From Scatophagus argus (taxonomy: Eukaryota > Chordata > Actinopteri > Scatophagidae), in the NCBI RefSeq assembly GCF_020382885.2, contig NC_058495.1:2287627-2351626 (forward strand): a stretch of 64,000 nt of DNA, in the 5' to 3' direction. Position 1 is the stretch's first letter. Each line of letters starts with the position of its first letter. The position numbers were made by a program, and so were the translations under genes. Under the pieces are notes generated by a model that ran no database searches, was not told the DNA's origin, and worked only from the letters and a program-made list of their open reading frames with translations. Below, piece after piece: positions 51,253 through 63,250 of this stretch.

Positions 51253-54200
51253 GTAAGAATTCAGCAGAGGCAGTCTACTCATTGACGCACTCACACATGG
51301 AGCCGAGGGGGAGAGAAACCGTTTAAAGCGTGCATGTTGCTCGTTTCTCCGCTCCAATACACACACAAAGCAGGTTTCACAGCCAGATAGCAGTAGTTGG
51401 CTAACGGAGCGTCATCCTGCTCATGTAGCTAAGCTAAGCTAATATAGCTACAACCAGCATTTCTTCTGGGATGTAGCTGATTAGCTGAAGCTGTTACGTT
51501 TTACATTGTCAGTTACGTGTTACGTTTTAGCGGCATCGTGTCGAATAATGGTTTGTTATAATGAATGATTGTGTAAAATGTTTATGCATGTTTGTTCAAA
51601 ATGGTGTCTGGTACGTAGCAACTAGCTACGGTTAGCTAGCTTACCGACCAATGAGTAATGTTTTTTGTATGTTTCATTACGGCTCAGCTGTAATTTCATC
51701 ACTGTGCGAACTGATGAGGATGGAGGAGATCTGTGAGTTTGCTGAACTGTTTCATCTAAAGCATAGTATTATCCATTGTGTGGTTGCTGCCAATATGGAG
51801 CTACGTTCCTACCAAAACATCTTTCATAAATGCCCTACAATTTACTAGCAGCGTGCTTTGCAAATTCAAAACACCATTAATAAGCAAATGCATAATACAG
51901 CCTCGCGTAGTTTAAATTAATGAATACCGCCACCCGCTGTTTTGGATGGCGAAATATTTGTGAGAATAGCACAGCGGAAATATTTCCTGTAAGATACATT
52001 TCTTTTGTACATTTTATATGTTTGTAATACAAAATGCATCAGTTAATTAGGTGTATGTGCCAAGCACGAAGGGCATTTGCGAAACATGTTTAAATTTTGA
52101 CATGAAAGTAGCTCCATATTCCCATTGGACACCACTAGTGCAGCCCACACTAACCGGCCGTGATGTCACACGTCGTCCAATACATGAAAGCAGGGAAACC
52201 GGGGTTTAACTGCCAACAACAGTTTTACTGACTCAAGCCCTTTTCAGACGTGGAATTTAAAACTAATGCCAATGTAATGACTGTCTTTCAAACACGGGTC
52301 TCTGTGATGTAAACTTGCATTTGTTTACACAGAAAAATCACTATGAGCAGATATATAATGACCATGTTTTTAAACTCCCTAATATCAGAAATTCAGAAAT
52401 GTATTGGTTGTCAGTTGTCTGTGTGAGGAAGGTTCACCTTGCTTCTCTCCGTTCTGATCCACCCAGTGGCTCTGTTAATAAATTTTAACATGAATTTCAT
52501 TGAAACTCAAGTCCATTTTATACAGAGATTGCACAATACTGCTGCAGTGAAAACCCTTGTCTATGTCGCTGCCACTTTTTTTTTTTTTTACACTGAACCA
52601 AGCAACAGCAGGATAATGCCACCTAATGTGCAGTTTTTTTAGACAACATTCCAGCATTACACAAGCAGAAGAGGCATGACATATAACACAGTGTTTTACA
52701 TGTCAAGTAGCACTTTCTAAACAGTGGACTAGCTTAGCAACAACGGTTGTTTTCATGAGAGTTCAAGAGCTCTCAGACCTTGTGTTGTGTCCTCAGTTTG
52801 CAGATGTTTTCAGTTGCCGTTCTTCTTCTTTGTGTTAGCTGCTAACTGCTGCTAGCTACTATTACTGTTTATCCCAGTTGTTGGTAGCGCACATAATGCG
52901 ATGCATATCTGAAAGGGGCTATATTTAAGTCAGTGAATGTTACTTTAGATGATGAATATGTGTGGCAAAGGTAAATAATTACTTTGAGATATTTTTGTCA
53001 GTTGACTTGTGCAGGTCAGTGGAGTTCTGTACAGTCACTACTGACATAGGTGATGGGATCAGATCTGGAATACGTAGCCATCGTTAAAGGTTTGATAAAT
53101 TGCAGCAAAAGTGTGATGTCACATTTTGTCTCTTTGTCTTGTCTGTTGAGATTTGAGCTCTTGTTGGTTGGCTGTTATGTACTATTCCTTCATCATTGTG
53201 CTTAAATAGATCTATCTTTGTGTCTTGAGTTGTTTGCTCCATGAATGGGTTTCCACTCTTGTTGTTTGATAAATTGCATTATTTTTGATTTTTGAATTGA
53301 TGACAACACGGACACTTATGTATTCCAGCTTTAAATGTGAAATCAAGGCTGTTTTTTGCTTTTTAATCCTTAATTCAGTGCATTGAAAATTTCTGGTTTT
53401 CTGGCTGTTTGAAGGACACGATTTTCTGTCTCTTATCAGCTCCATTTTGTTTCTTGGGTTTATGTGAGTGCCAGCTGCAGCTGAACCTTTTCACCTCTCT
53501 GAAATTATATTAACTGGTGCTGTTTCCTCTCTTGCTGTGTTTTATCTTCTTGGTGCTGTTGATGTTTCATACAGATTGTTGGCAGGTTGACACCAACAAA
53601 AGGAGTGGATGTTCAAGTTGAAAATCCATTAAAACTTGGTGAACCTCTAACCATAAGTCCGTTTTGGATATGTTTTGTCAGTGCTGTTGTGCACTGAAAT
53701 CTTTGATGATAATGTTGTTGATGTCTGACATAGAGTTAAAAGTTGTGGTGAGCTGCATGTAGCGAACTAGAATTCTAAGAATGTTTTTCCTTTCAACATT
53801 TTTCAATGATGATTGATGATATCATTTGCAGAGTGACTTAAATGATTTTAGTTGAGTTTAGGGTGATGTTTATTCTGGGGCCATAATTTATATTGTGACA
53901 GTCCTGGATCAGGGTTAGTTAGAGCACAGAAACTTGAAGATTTGTCTGAAGGTCCAGAGACATTTGTGAAGCAGAGGATTGTGAACACTGTGAGCATTGC
54001 TCCAACTGCTGCCGTTATCAGCGATAGCTAACATGTTGCTCTGAACCTTGCTTCTGTTTGCTTTCTCTTCTGATCAGCCTCTGTCTTTGGTTGCTGTTGC
54101 TGATGTTGCTCTGGTTCTCATAATGCTAATGTTTCTCTTGTTGACATGATGCTAATGCTGCTCTGGTTTATATGTACTTGGCATTTCTTAAATATTGACG

Positions 54201-56650
54201 ATATTGCTCTGGATGAGTTACTGCTGTTGGCCATGTTAACATGATGCTAATATTTTGTTGACAATGTATTGCAGATTTGCTGGTTGACATGTTGCTTGCA
54301 TTGTGGTGTTCTACAACAAGTGGCTGAAGTGCTGCCTGCTGATTTGGTGCTGCTTGAGGAATCAGACAGCAGGGGTGGTCCTGCTCTCCTCTGTTTGTTG
54401 CTTACCTCCTGGTTGCTGGATTGGTCCTGGGTTTTTGCATGGTGTTTGCAGGTGATTGTTGGCTGGTAGCAGATCAGCATGTCCTAGTGTTCACCTTCAA
54501 TTTCAACTACTACTCATTGCTAGGAAAGATTGAGTTTGATGTTTGGTGTTCACTGGTAGCTTTAGTGATGATGGATTTTGGTTCTGGACATATGTTGTTC
54601 TGCTGTCAGACAGGAAAGCTGCTGCAGTCTGAAATTTGTTTTCATGTTGCTTTAAAAATCTGTTGTGGCATTTAAGATTCTTTAGTTGTTTGTTCAGTGT
54701 TGAGGCTTTTTAATAGTTACTGACAGTGGCTAAGCACAAACTGTCAACAGCTGAAAACTAAGACACATCAGTTACTGAATCTAATGTCTGTTCTGTAAAA
54801 GGTTGAATTCAATCAGGATATTTTAAGCAGGAATATTATTTTTCTGACCTTTTCACCATGTTTCAGTGTCCTACAGAAATCCTCTCTCAGTGAAACTATA
54901 CATCCAGCTAACAGCTCAGTTGAGATTCATGAAGGTTTACTGTTTCACAATATGTTTCAGACTCAGCCAAAATTACAAGCAGTTTCTTTGCTCTGCATGC
55001 AGTGTCTGAAATAACCTTTTTGACTCACCAGACAGGGTGACAGGAGAAGAAAAAACACTCTGCCAAGCATTACTTTCTCTGGCTAAAATGTATATATTGG
55101 GTAAGACTCAATAATGTAAAAATACTGCCGTGAAACAACTTGACAGTTACCACAGAAGTAGGCATAAATGGGGACCTGATAACAGTTTCAGTTGATGTTT
55201 ATCGATTTTTCAAATCTGCTCATAGATATGAATGGGATTTCATTTTGATTTTAGCATATAATTCTTAAAAATGCTGTGGTGACAGAACCAGAACGCAATG
55301 ATAAATGTAGTCTATGTATTTCTGCAAAGGAAAATACGAAAAAAATTGAGACCTTCCTCTTTTAAACTGCCCTTGTAGCCATTGGAGTATTGATATCACA
55401 GTTTAGGAGGAGCACCTGAAAGCAAGATTCAAGAAGTTCCTGTCCCTGTGTGTCCTTCAACACAGACATCAGCCAGAAACAGTGCGCTTGTGAGACCAGA
55501 ACGCCGTAGAGACTTTTCATTTCATTTTGGTACAGACATTTACCTGCCAGTGTGACAGAGCCTAGTAAAATTTACTCTCTAGACAGGAACTCTACCCACA
55601 TTTGGTGTTTGGCAGACTGCATGGTGGGCAACATTAAGGGTTACTTCAAAGAATTAGCTCACAGCTTCCCAATTACATACAGGGGTTACATATGGAAACG
55701 TTACTGAGGATTAAGGTCTTGAGTAATCTTCAGCTGAACTTGGTTGTCTGAAGTTATGTCAGCCAAAATTTCTTTATCTGCTTCAAATTATCGATCTTAA
55801 AATAGGGTTGTACGTACGAGCAAAGTTTTTTGTGTAATTACAAAATATAAGGCTGAGCCGTTTATCAGAAACACACAAGGGGACGAATCTAACTATAACC
55901 AGCCACGATGTACGTGAGAGATCTGCTTAAACTGAAACGTACTTGTTAGACACAATAGAAGTTAGTTGTCGATCAGCCCAATCAGTTGTTACTGGGAGAG
56001 GTTGTAGAATATGACCTGGCCTAGGCATGTGCTTGTTTCACAAAAAGTGGTCAAATTTAGGTAGATATTAAAAATATTAGACTGATTCAGCACCGAGTGA
56101 TGTCACAGGCGGCGTTTTCTTTATTCCTTTTAGCACTGTGAATCTCATTGTCCCTGTATATGTAACATCAGAGACATTTGAAGAGAGAATGTGTGTGTGT
56201 ATGTCTAATGAAATCACTGCCATTTGTTTATTCCTTGACTTTTAAGCAGAAATTAGTGAACAGTGGAGCAATATTATTGCTTCAGATGGTTTCTGTTGGA
56301 TCTAACAAAGTCTGACATGATGTGAACTGAAACAAGTTTATCTAACTCATTAAAATCTTCAGAAGGCTGGAGACCATCTTGGTTTAGCTTTTTTTGCCAG
56401 TTTCCTGCAGATGTTTCTCCTCTGTCCCTAAAACCCCTTCCAAGCACCACTGGTTTCCAAATGTCAGGACCTGAAAATGGGTATACAAAGTTTTAAACAT
56501 GGTGTTTGGCTTATTCTGTAGAAACTGGAATGTAAGCATATTTGGCTAAGCCTATGTTGACCTGTGACGTCAGATTTGAGGAAACATCTGGAAACCAATG
56601 GTTGCCCTCTTTCTGCTCTTCATCTGACAGTAGTATTACTTTCTCCCCAG
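51253..56650 (+). other. rbm12: rbm12 5'-UTR intron
   Basis: A long intron with no recognised exon. The part at about 54020-54260 has loosely repeated GATGTTGCTCTGGTT and CATGATGCTAATG units. The rest is unremarkable AT-rich sequence. Confidence 0.5.
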
Positions 56651-56678
56651 GTTGTAGGGCTGTTGTTTAGCAGTCAGT

Positions 56679-59357
56679 ATGGCAGTAGTCATCAGGCTGC
56701 AGGGTCTGCCCATAGTGGCCGGCACCATGGACATCCGACACTTCTTCTCCGGGCTCACCATCCCTGACGGGGGAGTGCACATCGTTGGGGGTGAGCATGG
56801 TGAGGCCTTCATCGTCTTTGCCACTGATGAGGATGCCCGTCTGGGGATGATGCGTACAGGTGGGTCCATTAAGGGCTCCAAAGTGTCGCTTTTGCTTAGC
56901 AGCAAGACAGAAATGCAGAACATGATTGAACTCAGTCGCCGCAGGTTTGAGGCTGGAGCAGGCACTGTGGAAACAGCTGTACCTACAGGAGGAAATGCCA
57001 ATCGACAAGTGGCTGCCCCCATTCCCACAGTGCAGGCAGGTGCGAGAAGCAGTAACCATGGAAACCAGAGTTTCAGTAACACCTCAGCCTCAGTGACGGC
57101 AGCAAGCACATCTCAGGAGCCACAAAGCAACAAGGCAGTGGCCAGCGTGGTGCCCAGCTTCCCTAACAGCTACACCTCTGCCCCAACAATCACCACAGCT
57201 CTGGCATCACTTAATGCGGGCCCCCCACCTATCCCTCCCCTTCCAAGCATGCCTTCCATGCCCCCCATGCCCACGCTGCCCACCATTCCAGTTCCTCCGC
57301 CAGTGTCCTCCCTTCCCCCTGTCCCTACTGTCTCCCCACTGTCCCAAGGCCCTCCGGTACCTCCTATGTCCCACCTCCCTCACATGTCCTCCCTGCCTCC
57401 TTTCAACCCTTCCCTACCTCCTCCAGCAGGACTGGGCTCCGGCCTCCCCCTTGGAAACCCCAACCCCATGCTCTTCAATCCTCTCTCCCCCCTGGCCTCT
57501 CTTGGTCTCCAGGCCCATATGAAGGCTGCTGCTGCAGCCAGTGGAGCAGGAGCAGTCAGTCCTGATGAGTTGTTTGTTCTCCTGCAGAATCTTCCATTTT
57601 CCTGCTCAGAGGTGGATGTTAGGAGTTTTTTCCGGGGTCTGGGAGTGGATGGGGTTCGTCTGCTGAGGGATGGACAGGGCAGGCCAAATGGCAGGGCCAT
57701 GGTAAAGTTCTTCTCACCCCAGGACAGCTTTGAAGCTGTGAAGCGGGGAGGTGGTATGATGGGCCAAAGGTTCATTGAAATCACCCCAGGTTCTGAGCGG
57801 CAGTGGGCTAGCCTCAATGACAGTGCCACAGGCCAAGCTCCTCACAATAACATCAAATCAAATAATGAGTCACAGGACCAGCAGCATCGTCGTGGTAATA
57901 CTGGGGCTGGAGGCAGGGATCAGCGAGGAAGATCACGTTCTCCCCACCGGCAGGAGTTCTGTGTCTACCTGAAGGGCCTTCCATATGAGGCAGATAAGAA
58001 ACAGATAAAGGAGTTTTTTAACAATTTGGACATGATCGAAGACAGTATCTACATCGCCTATGGGCCCAATGGGAGAGCCACAGGAGAAGGCTTCCTTGAG
58101 TTCAAAACAGAACAGGACTACAAGACTGCTCTGGGTGCTCATATGCAATACATGGGCACCCGCTTCATCCAGGTCCACCCAATCAGCAAGAAGGGAATGC
58201 TTGAAAAGATTGACACCATCCGCAAACGTGAAGCAGCACAAGGTGATGGAAAGAGCCAGGATGGCTTGAAAACTCCCAGGAACTGTGCCCACATCACCAA
58301 CATCCCCTACAACGTGTCAAAGAAGGATGTCCGTGCCTTCCTGGAGGGTGTAGGGCTTTATGAGGACACCCTGAAGGTCCTGACAGATAGTCATGGCAAT
58401 GGTTTAGGCCAAGCTATCTTCCAGCTGAGGACTGAAGAAGATGCCCGCAAAGCTGAGAGACTGCACCGGCAAAAACTCAATGGCCGTGATGCCTTTGTCC
58501 ATCTGGTGACATTTGAACAGATGAAGGAAATTGAGAGGAATCCTCCTCCGCAGAACAAGAGGGGCCAACGCAACCAGAACCAGTTGAACCAAAATCAGAA
58601 TCAACACCAGCAAGCCCAGCCCAGTCCTCAGCCATCCCAGATCAACCCATTTGCTGGCATTAGTGGTGAAGAGTTCAACTTTCTCAGAAACACCATGGGA
58701 AACCTGAGTAGTGCCCCTTTTGTGACTCCATTCTCAGCCCCAGGGAATGGGCTGGCAGGACCTCCTCCTCTCCCTCCTCTGGCAGCAGGACTGGGGGATG
58801 TGAATTTGGGCGTGGCTCCTCCCCTTGTGGCTGGGCTTCCTGGAGCTCCAATCCTAGAGCCACCGGGCTTTCGACCCGGAGCTGCTGGAGGAGCCCCTTT
58901 CAGCCAGGATGGACTTAGAGGGTTGGTGCCCTTTGACAATGCCAACAGAAAAGGAGGTGGAGGAGTACAGAACCGAGGGGGAGGGGCTAACAACAACCAA
59001 GGACATCCAGGGGGCAGGGCTGCAGGTGGACAGCAGGTGTTCACTCCTGGAGCTGATGGTCTCCGTAATCCACCAGCCCCTGGAGGAGCTAACAATCCCA
59101 ACAGTCGCGGTACTGCTGGTCCCACAATCGTAAAGCTTCAGAACATGCCGTTTACTGTAACTGTGGATGAGATTATGGACTTCTTTTATGGCTACCAGGT
59201 GGTGCCAGGCTCAGTCTGCCTGCAGTTCAGTGAAAAAGGCCTGCCAACTGGTGAGGCGATGGTGGCCTTCCAGAGCCATGAGGAGGCCACAGCCGCTGTC
59301 ATGGACCTCAATGATCGACCTATTGGAGCACGCAAGGTCAAGATAAGTCTGGGTTAA
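56679..59357 (+). CDS. rbm12: RNA-binding protein 12 (SWAN), intronless coding region
   Basis: A single 892-residue open frame (human RBM12 is 932), preceded 28 bases upstream by an acceptor at 56650. Domains: RRM1 about 3-78, proline-rich segment about 180-255 (PPIPPLPSMP type), RRM2 about 296-372 (LFVLLQNLPF), RRM3 about 425-500 (FCVYLKGLPYEA), RRM4 about 535-610 (AHITNIPYNVSKKD), a Gln/Asn-rich then Gly/Pro-rich linker, and RRM5 about 815-892 (IVKLQNMPFTVTVDE). The fold order and the start MAVVIRLQGLPIVAG are as in human RBM12, an RNA-binding nuclear protein. Long antisense and off-frame open frames here arise from its GC-rich composition. Downstream order matches human (NFS1, then RBM12). 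Confidence 0.97.
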   Translation: MAVVIRLQGLPIVAGTMDIRHFFSGLTIPDGGVHIVGGEHGEAFIVFATDEDARLGMMRTGGSIKGSKVSLLLSSKTEMQNMIELSRRRFEAGAGTVETAVPTGGNANRQVAAPIPTVQAGARSSNHGNQSFSNTSASVTAASTSQEPQSNKAVASVVPSFPNSYTSAPTITTALASLNAGPPPIPPLPSMPSMPPMPTLPTIPVPPPVSSLPPVPTVSPLSQGPPVPPMSHLPHMSSLPPFNPSLPPPAGLGSGLPLGNPNPMLFNPLSPLASLGLQAHMKAAAAASGAGAVSPDELFVLLQNLPFSCSEVDVRSFFRGLGVDGVRLLRDGQGRPNGRAMVKFFSPQDSFEAVKRGGGMMGQRFIEITPGSERQWASLNDSATGQAPHNNIKSNNESQDQQHRRGNTGAGGRDQRGRSRSPHRQEFCVYLKGLPYEADKKQIKEFFNNLDMIEDSIYIAYGPNGRATGEGFLEFKTEQDYKTALGAHMQYMGTRFIQVHPISKKGMLEKIDTIRKREAAQGDGKSQDGLKTPRNCAHITNIPYNVSKKDVRAFLEGVGLYEDTLKVLTDSHGNGLGQAIFQLRTEEDARKAERLHRQKLNGRDAFVHLVTFEQMKEIERNPPPQNKRGQRNQNQLNQNQNQHQQAQPSPQPSQINPFAGISGEEFNFLRNTMGNLSSAPFVTPFSAPGNGLAGPPPLPPLAAGLGDVNLGVAPPLVAGLPGAPILEPPGFRPGAAGGAPFSQDGLRGLVPFDNANRKGGGGVQNRGGGANNNQGHPGGRAAGGQQVFTPGADGLRNPPAPGGANNPNSRGTAGPTIVKLQNMPFTVTVDEIMDFFYGYQVVPGSVCLQFSEKGLPTGEAMVAFQSHEEATAAVMDLNDRPIGARKVKISLG

Positions 59358-59704
59358 AGCTCCGCCCAGAATAGACTGACTGTAGATTTTGTTAAAAATC
59401 ATACACTTACTTGGATCAGCCATCCAGGTGAAACAAAGCCAACTTAAACTCAAACTCAACTGACCTTGCTCTGCCCAGACTGTCAGTCATTACTGAAAGC
59501 CCTCTGTGTGTAGATCATGGCAGGTAAGCCCGCCCTCTGCAGTCTGTCCAGTAGGCCGAAACTCATCCAGAAAGACTGGTAGGACAAATTGACGATAATA
59601 TTGATGTTGGCAGGATTTTGGTCCTTTTTTTTTATCCTGTTTCCAATGCAGCTTTTTGTCAAGTCATGTCCAAAGATGACACACTGAACAAATTCACCTG
59701 TTTT

Positions 59705-59975
59705 GTTGCTATGGTTAACATGATGAGTATAATAAGGCTGACATTGTTGCTGTATGCGCTTAAATATCCTGTGCTGCTGTGGTTTAAAATGTACACGCTC
59801 TGTGGCTGTGGTATAATGACGATGAAAAGCTATGTTGCAATGATCAAATGTTTATGCTCTGTTGCTATGGTGAAATATTGACATGCCCCGTTGCTATGGT
59901 AAAAATGATACTGACATCAAGCTCTGTTGCCATTGTAAAAGGCTGAAAATCTGTTGCTATGATAAAATGTAGACA
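59705..59975 (+). repeat. Degenerate minisatellite with X-box-like cores in rbm12 3' UTR
   Basis: Copies of GTTGCTATGGTAAAAT and variants start near 59705, 59746, 59775, 59803, 59834, 59861, 59890, 59926 and 59953, mostly 27-31 bases apart. Shared flanks include TGTACACGCTCT. The order and spacing show a decayed tandem array. Confidence 0.75.
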
Positions 59976-60344
59976 CAATTATGTGTTGTAACAGTGCTAT
60001 GTTGATATGATAGGATGTGGGATGGAGAGATTGCTGATACGTGTTTTATTTTCTAAATAACTTGGGCCGCTGATTCTTTTTTCTCTGTCACATTTTTCTG
60101 ATGTTGCTGTTTTTGAATAACCCCCACCCCAGCCCACCCATTTCTGCAGCACATGTTCAATAGGTGTTTCCACTGTAGAGCGCTGAGATGAGGTCTGTAG
60201 TTTTTTTTAGTTTGGTAGCTTTTGTTGTGTGCATGTTTCATAATGTTTTGAATGTTTTCACCTTAAAGCTCATTTTTATTTCAAATGTCAGTGTGAACAA
60301 ACTTGTATAACCATACGTGATGTGGAGTCTCCTTTGCTTTGGCT

Positions 60345-60350
60345 AATAAA
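60345..60350 (+). terminator. rbm12: Polyadenylation signal of rbm12
   Basis: AATAAA about 990 bases after the stop, in the context GGCTAATAAAAGGAC. This is the likely end of the transcript. Confidence 0.65.
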
Positions 60351-62082
60351 AGGACATTCCTGATGCACACCTGCGCCCCTGCAGTCAGTCCTCTTTGACT
60401 GTGTGCTCTTCACTACCCGATGATGGAATCTTTCTGATTAAGTGATTCGAGTTAACTGAGTAGCTTGTTTCTTTATTTTGTAAATGAGAATGGGTTTTGT
60501 TTGAAATACAGAAGACCATCAATTGACATCTTCAGTGCAGTTTAAGGTACTTGGATTTGAACCTTGATCCAGATAATAGCTTCATGTTGTGTGTTGAGTA
60601 ATTTGTTTTTGACTGAAATGGTGGATTCACAAATTTAGACTGGAACTTTTACATTTCCATAATAACTTTAATCCTAACTAATAGATTTCTGTGAATCCTG
60701 GTGAATTCTATTTTACCAACTTGAGAATAACAAAAGGATGTTTATATTTTAAACCATACATAACAGCATTAGAAGTGGTCAAAGCTACTTAATTTTGATT
60801 TCAACATGAATAGTTTGATTCTTATTAGTCAGCACAGTTGCTCTTAGCTTTGTGCTGCAGATTTGAAAGAGAGCCTCATTTTCTGTTTAGTCCACACATG
60901 CAGTCTCATAAGAACTTTGTAGCTGTAAATCAAGCTAGCAACCATCAGTGGAAATGGGTTTATCTGAAGAGGGACCATCTGCTGCTTTAAGGAAGTGGTG
61001 AACCTCCAAACAGGTACACTGAAAACAATGTTTACTGGTTGTGCATGCATTGTTGTATGTGTGAAATAAATGGATAAAGAGGCCATAATAAAGTGGTGTG
61101 AAACACTGTCTAGATAAGTGGCGTGTTGGCAAAGATGATTGGTTATGTTGTGGACCTGATGTGTGGATAGAAAAAGGATAAAATATGCTGGAATAAAAGG
61201 AAAATCCTGATGACAGGTTTGGCTTTTTGCTAAGGATGTGAGACTAAATGAGTCTGTATGGATGGGTGAGTGTGGAACAGGGCTAAAATTATCACTGAAT
61301 GACTGGCACTGAACTGTCAGTTACCTGCTGAGACCTTCTTTCCGACTGATCAATAGGCAGGACTTGCAGGTGAGTGACCAGACACAAAAATGCTCCTTTA
61401 TAAATATGAGAAATGGCAGATACTGTGTCAACAATAGCCTGTGCCTTACAACAGTCAGCTGTAATCTGTACACAATCATCAACAATCACAGATTCACCTT
61501 GAATGACCATAAAAGATAACTTATGAGGAGTAACTAAATAATTGTTAATGGGTGAATTTTTTAAAGTTCAAAACTGTTGTCTCATTTTTCAATCGTTCTT
61601 ATCATAGCTTTTGTTCAGGTCCCGAGTTCAGAAGCTCATTCCTGACTTGTATTTTGGGTTATAAACCCAGTTCATGACTGCTGCTGCTGCTGTCTTTTTA
61701 CAGTTTGAGGGATTGGATTCTTTGGTAATTTAAGTGATGTAGTATTGCTTAATTTCATGTTATATAATAAATAGAGAATAAAATCAAAAACTTAAAAGAA
61801 AAATACTTTTCCCTTATATTTCCCTTTAAGTGATTTAAAGTTTTTCTGTTTAAGGTTGTACCAGCTCTTTATTGATACTGTGTGATGTTATACACACCCA
61901 AGACTCTCCACCAGAACTTAAAATGAAGTTCTTTGCATTTGAATGGCGTTTATACGCAGCTCAAGCTGGTAAAGATGGAGGCAGGAGCAGAATGTAAGAG
62001 TTCAGAAAAGGGTGTAAGCAGTTTTTTCCAAGGAGGGTGGATCATTTGAGGATGATGATGCTAAAGATGGGTGAGGCAGGGG

Positions 62083-62105
62083 TTCTGTGTGTGTGTGTGT
62101 GTGTG
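62083..62105. repeat. (TG)n microsatellite
   Basis: Short TG run that continues into GCATGTGCGTGCGTGC. Confidence 0.9.
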
Positions 62106-63171
62106 CATGTGCGTGCGTGCATGTGAGACAGATTTACAGGGTTGGACACAAAACTGTGGTTCTGTATATTATGCTCTCTTTCTCTCAGGTCTCCTTTTCT
62201 GTGTTTTGGTCTTTCCAGTTCTGATTCCATTTTCTGATGTGACGCTCTGCTGCTTTCTTCTGTATGGTTCCACGAAGGATGAATAAAATGAACCTGTACT
62301 GTCCACTGTGAGGACGCTGGCTCGTACTGTGTTCAGTTTTTTTGTATTCCACTTCTGCTCTGACTCTTCTCAGTTATACTTCTGACGCTACCCTGTTGTT
62401 TCTGATCATGTCATCATTTGACTCATCACATATCTTGAGTGCTGTTGCCTCAGCGACAGTACTTCCGGCTTGAGTGTGTACCTTCAACATAAAAGCACAT
62501 ATTTGTACCTTTGAAGCCAGTCGCAAAGCGAGTCTGGAAGTTAATTCTTGTCTTTGACTACTGTATTTTGACCAGAAACAACTGCACTAAAGGTCCAATT
62601 ATTAGCTCTTTTCAGCAGAATGTATGAATCATATGTCAGAATGCTGTTAGTTCACTACAGATTAATGAAAATGTCCAGTGGTTGGTTTGTTTGGCCAAAA
62701 GTTTGGAATTATGTCTTATTACTGCACTCGCCCTTTGTATCCGTTAAACTAATTGCATTCTTGCAATGGAAAGGTGGACTCCTTGGACTTTAGCCTAGAG
62801 AGAGAAAACTCAGTTTCACAACATTACAATGAAGGTACTGGAAGGACCATGGACTATTATCTTACTTACCTTGGATTCTTTCTCTTTTTTAGCTTTTGTG
62901 CTATGCTCTTTGTGTCACTGAGTTTATGGTATTACTGCTGCTGTAGTTTTGACATTTTATTACTGGCTTTCTGGCCCAGGCCAACTTGCATCTTCAAAGA
63001 TAATAAAATAAGTTTGCCTTTAAAATGTCACTATTTGACATTTTGTGTGTTACTGATTGGAAATAGTAAAACACAACCAACCCTGATTGATTGTGATGCT
63101 GCTCTTATTCTGAAGGGGTCAAGTTGGATTCTCAACTTTTATTGGGGCTTTCTTTTCAAGCTTGAAACGTC

Positions 63172-63250
63172 ACCAATCCGCCCTGGGCTCAGGGCGTGAT
63201 TGACAATCGTCTTGTCCAATTATAATGTGGTGTTGTAGCTGCTAGTCCAA
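63172..63250 (+). promoter_or_regulatory. Cluster of CCAAT-box-like motifs
   Basis: ACCAATCCG, TCCAATTATA and TCCAATCACA occur within 80 bases, ahead of a GC-richer stretch. This suggests an NF-Y-type promoter for a gene whose exons lie outside the window. No transcript evidence can be seen here. Confidence 0.35.

Noticed and set aside
50925-51326. 133-codon open frame before rbm12
   Set aside because: It has no known domain and it spans the rbm12 first-exon donor, so it is most likely chance in a CpG-rich promoter.
56636-57109. Long antisense open frame (157 codons) across the start of rbm12
   Set aside because: It is the mirror of the GC-rich rbm12 coding region with no domain or start context; the plus-strand RRM protein explains it.
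58628-59125. Antisense Gly/Pro-rich open frame of 165 codons
   Set aside because: It is the shadow of the rbm12 Pro/Gly linker in another frame, with low-complexity composition only.
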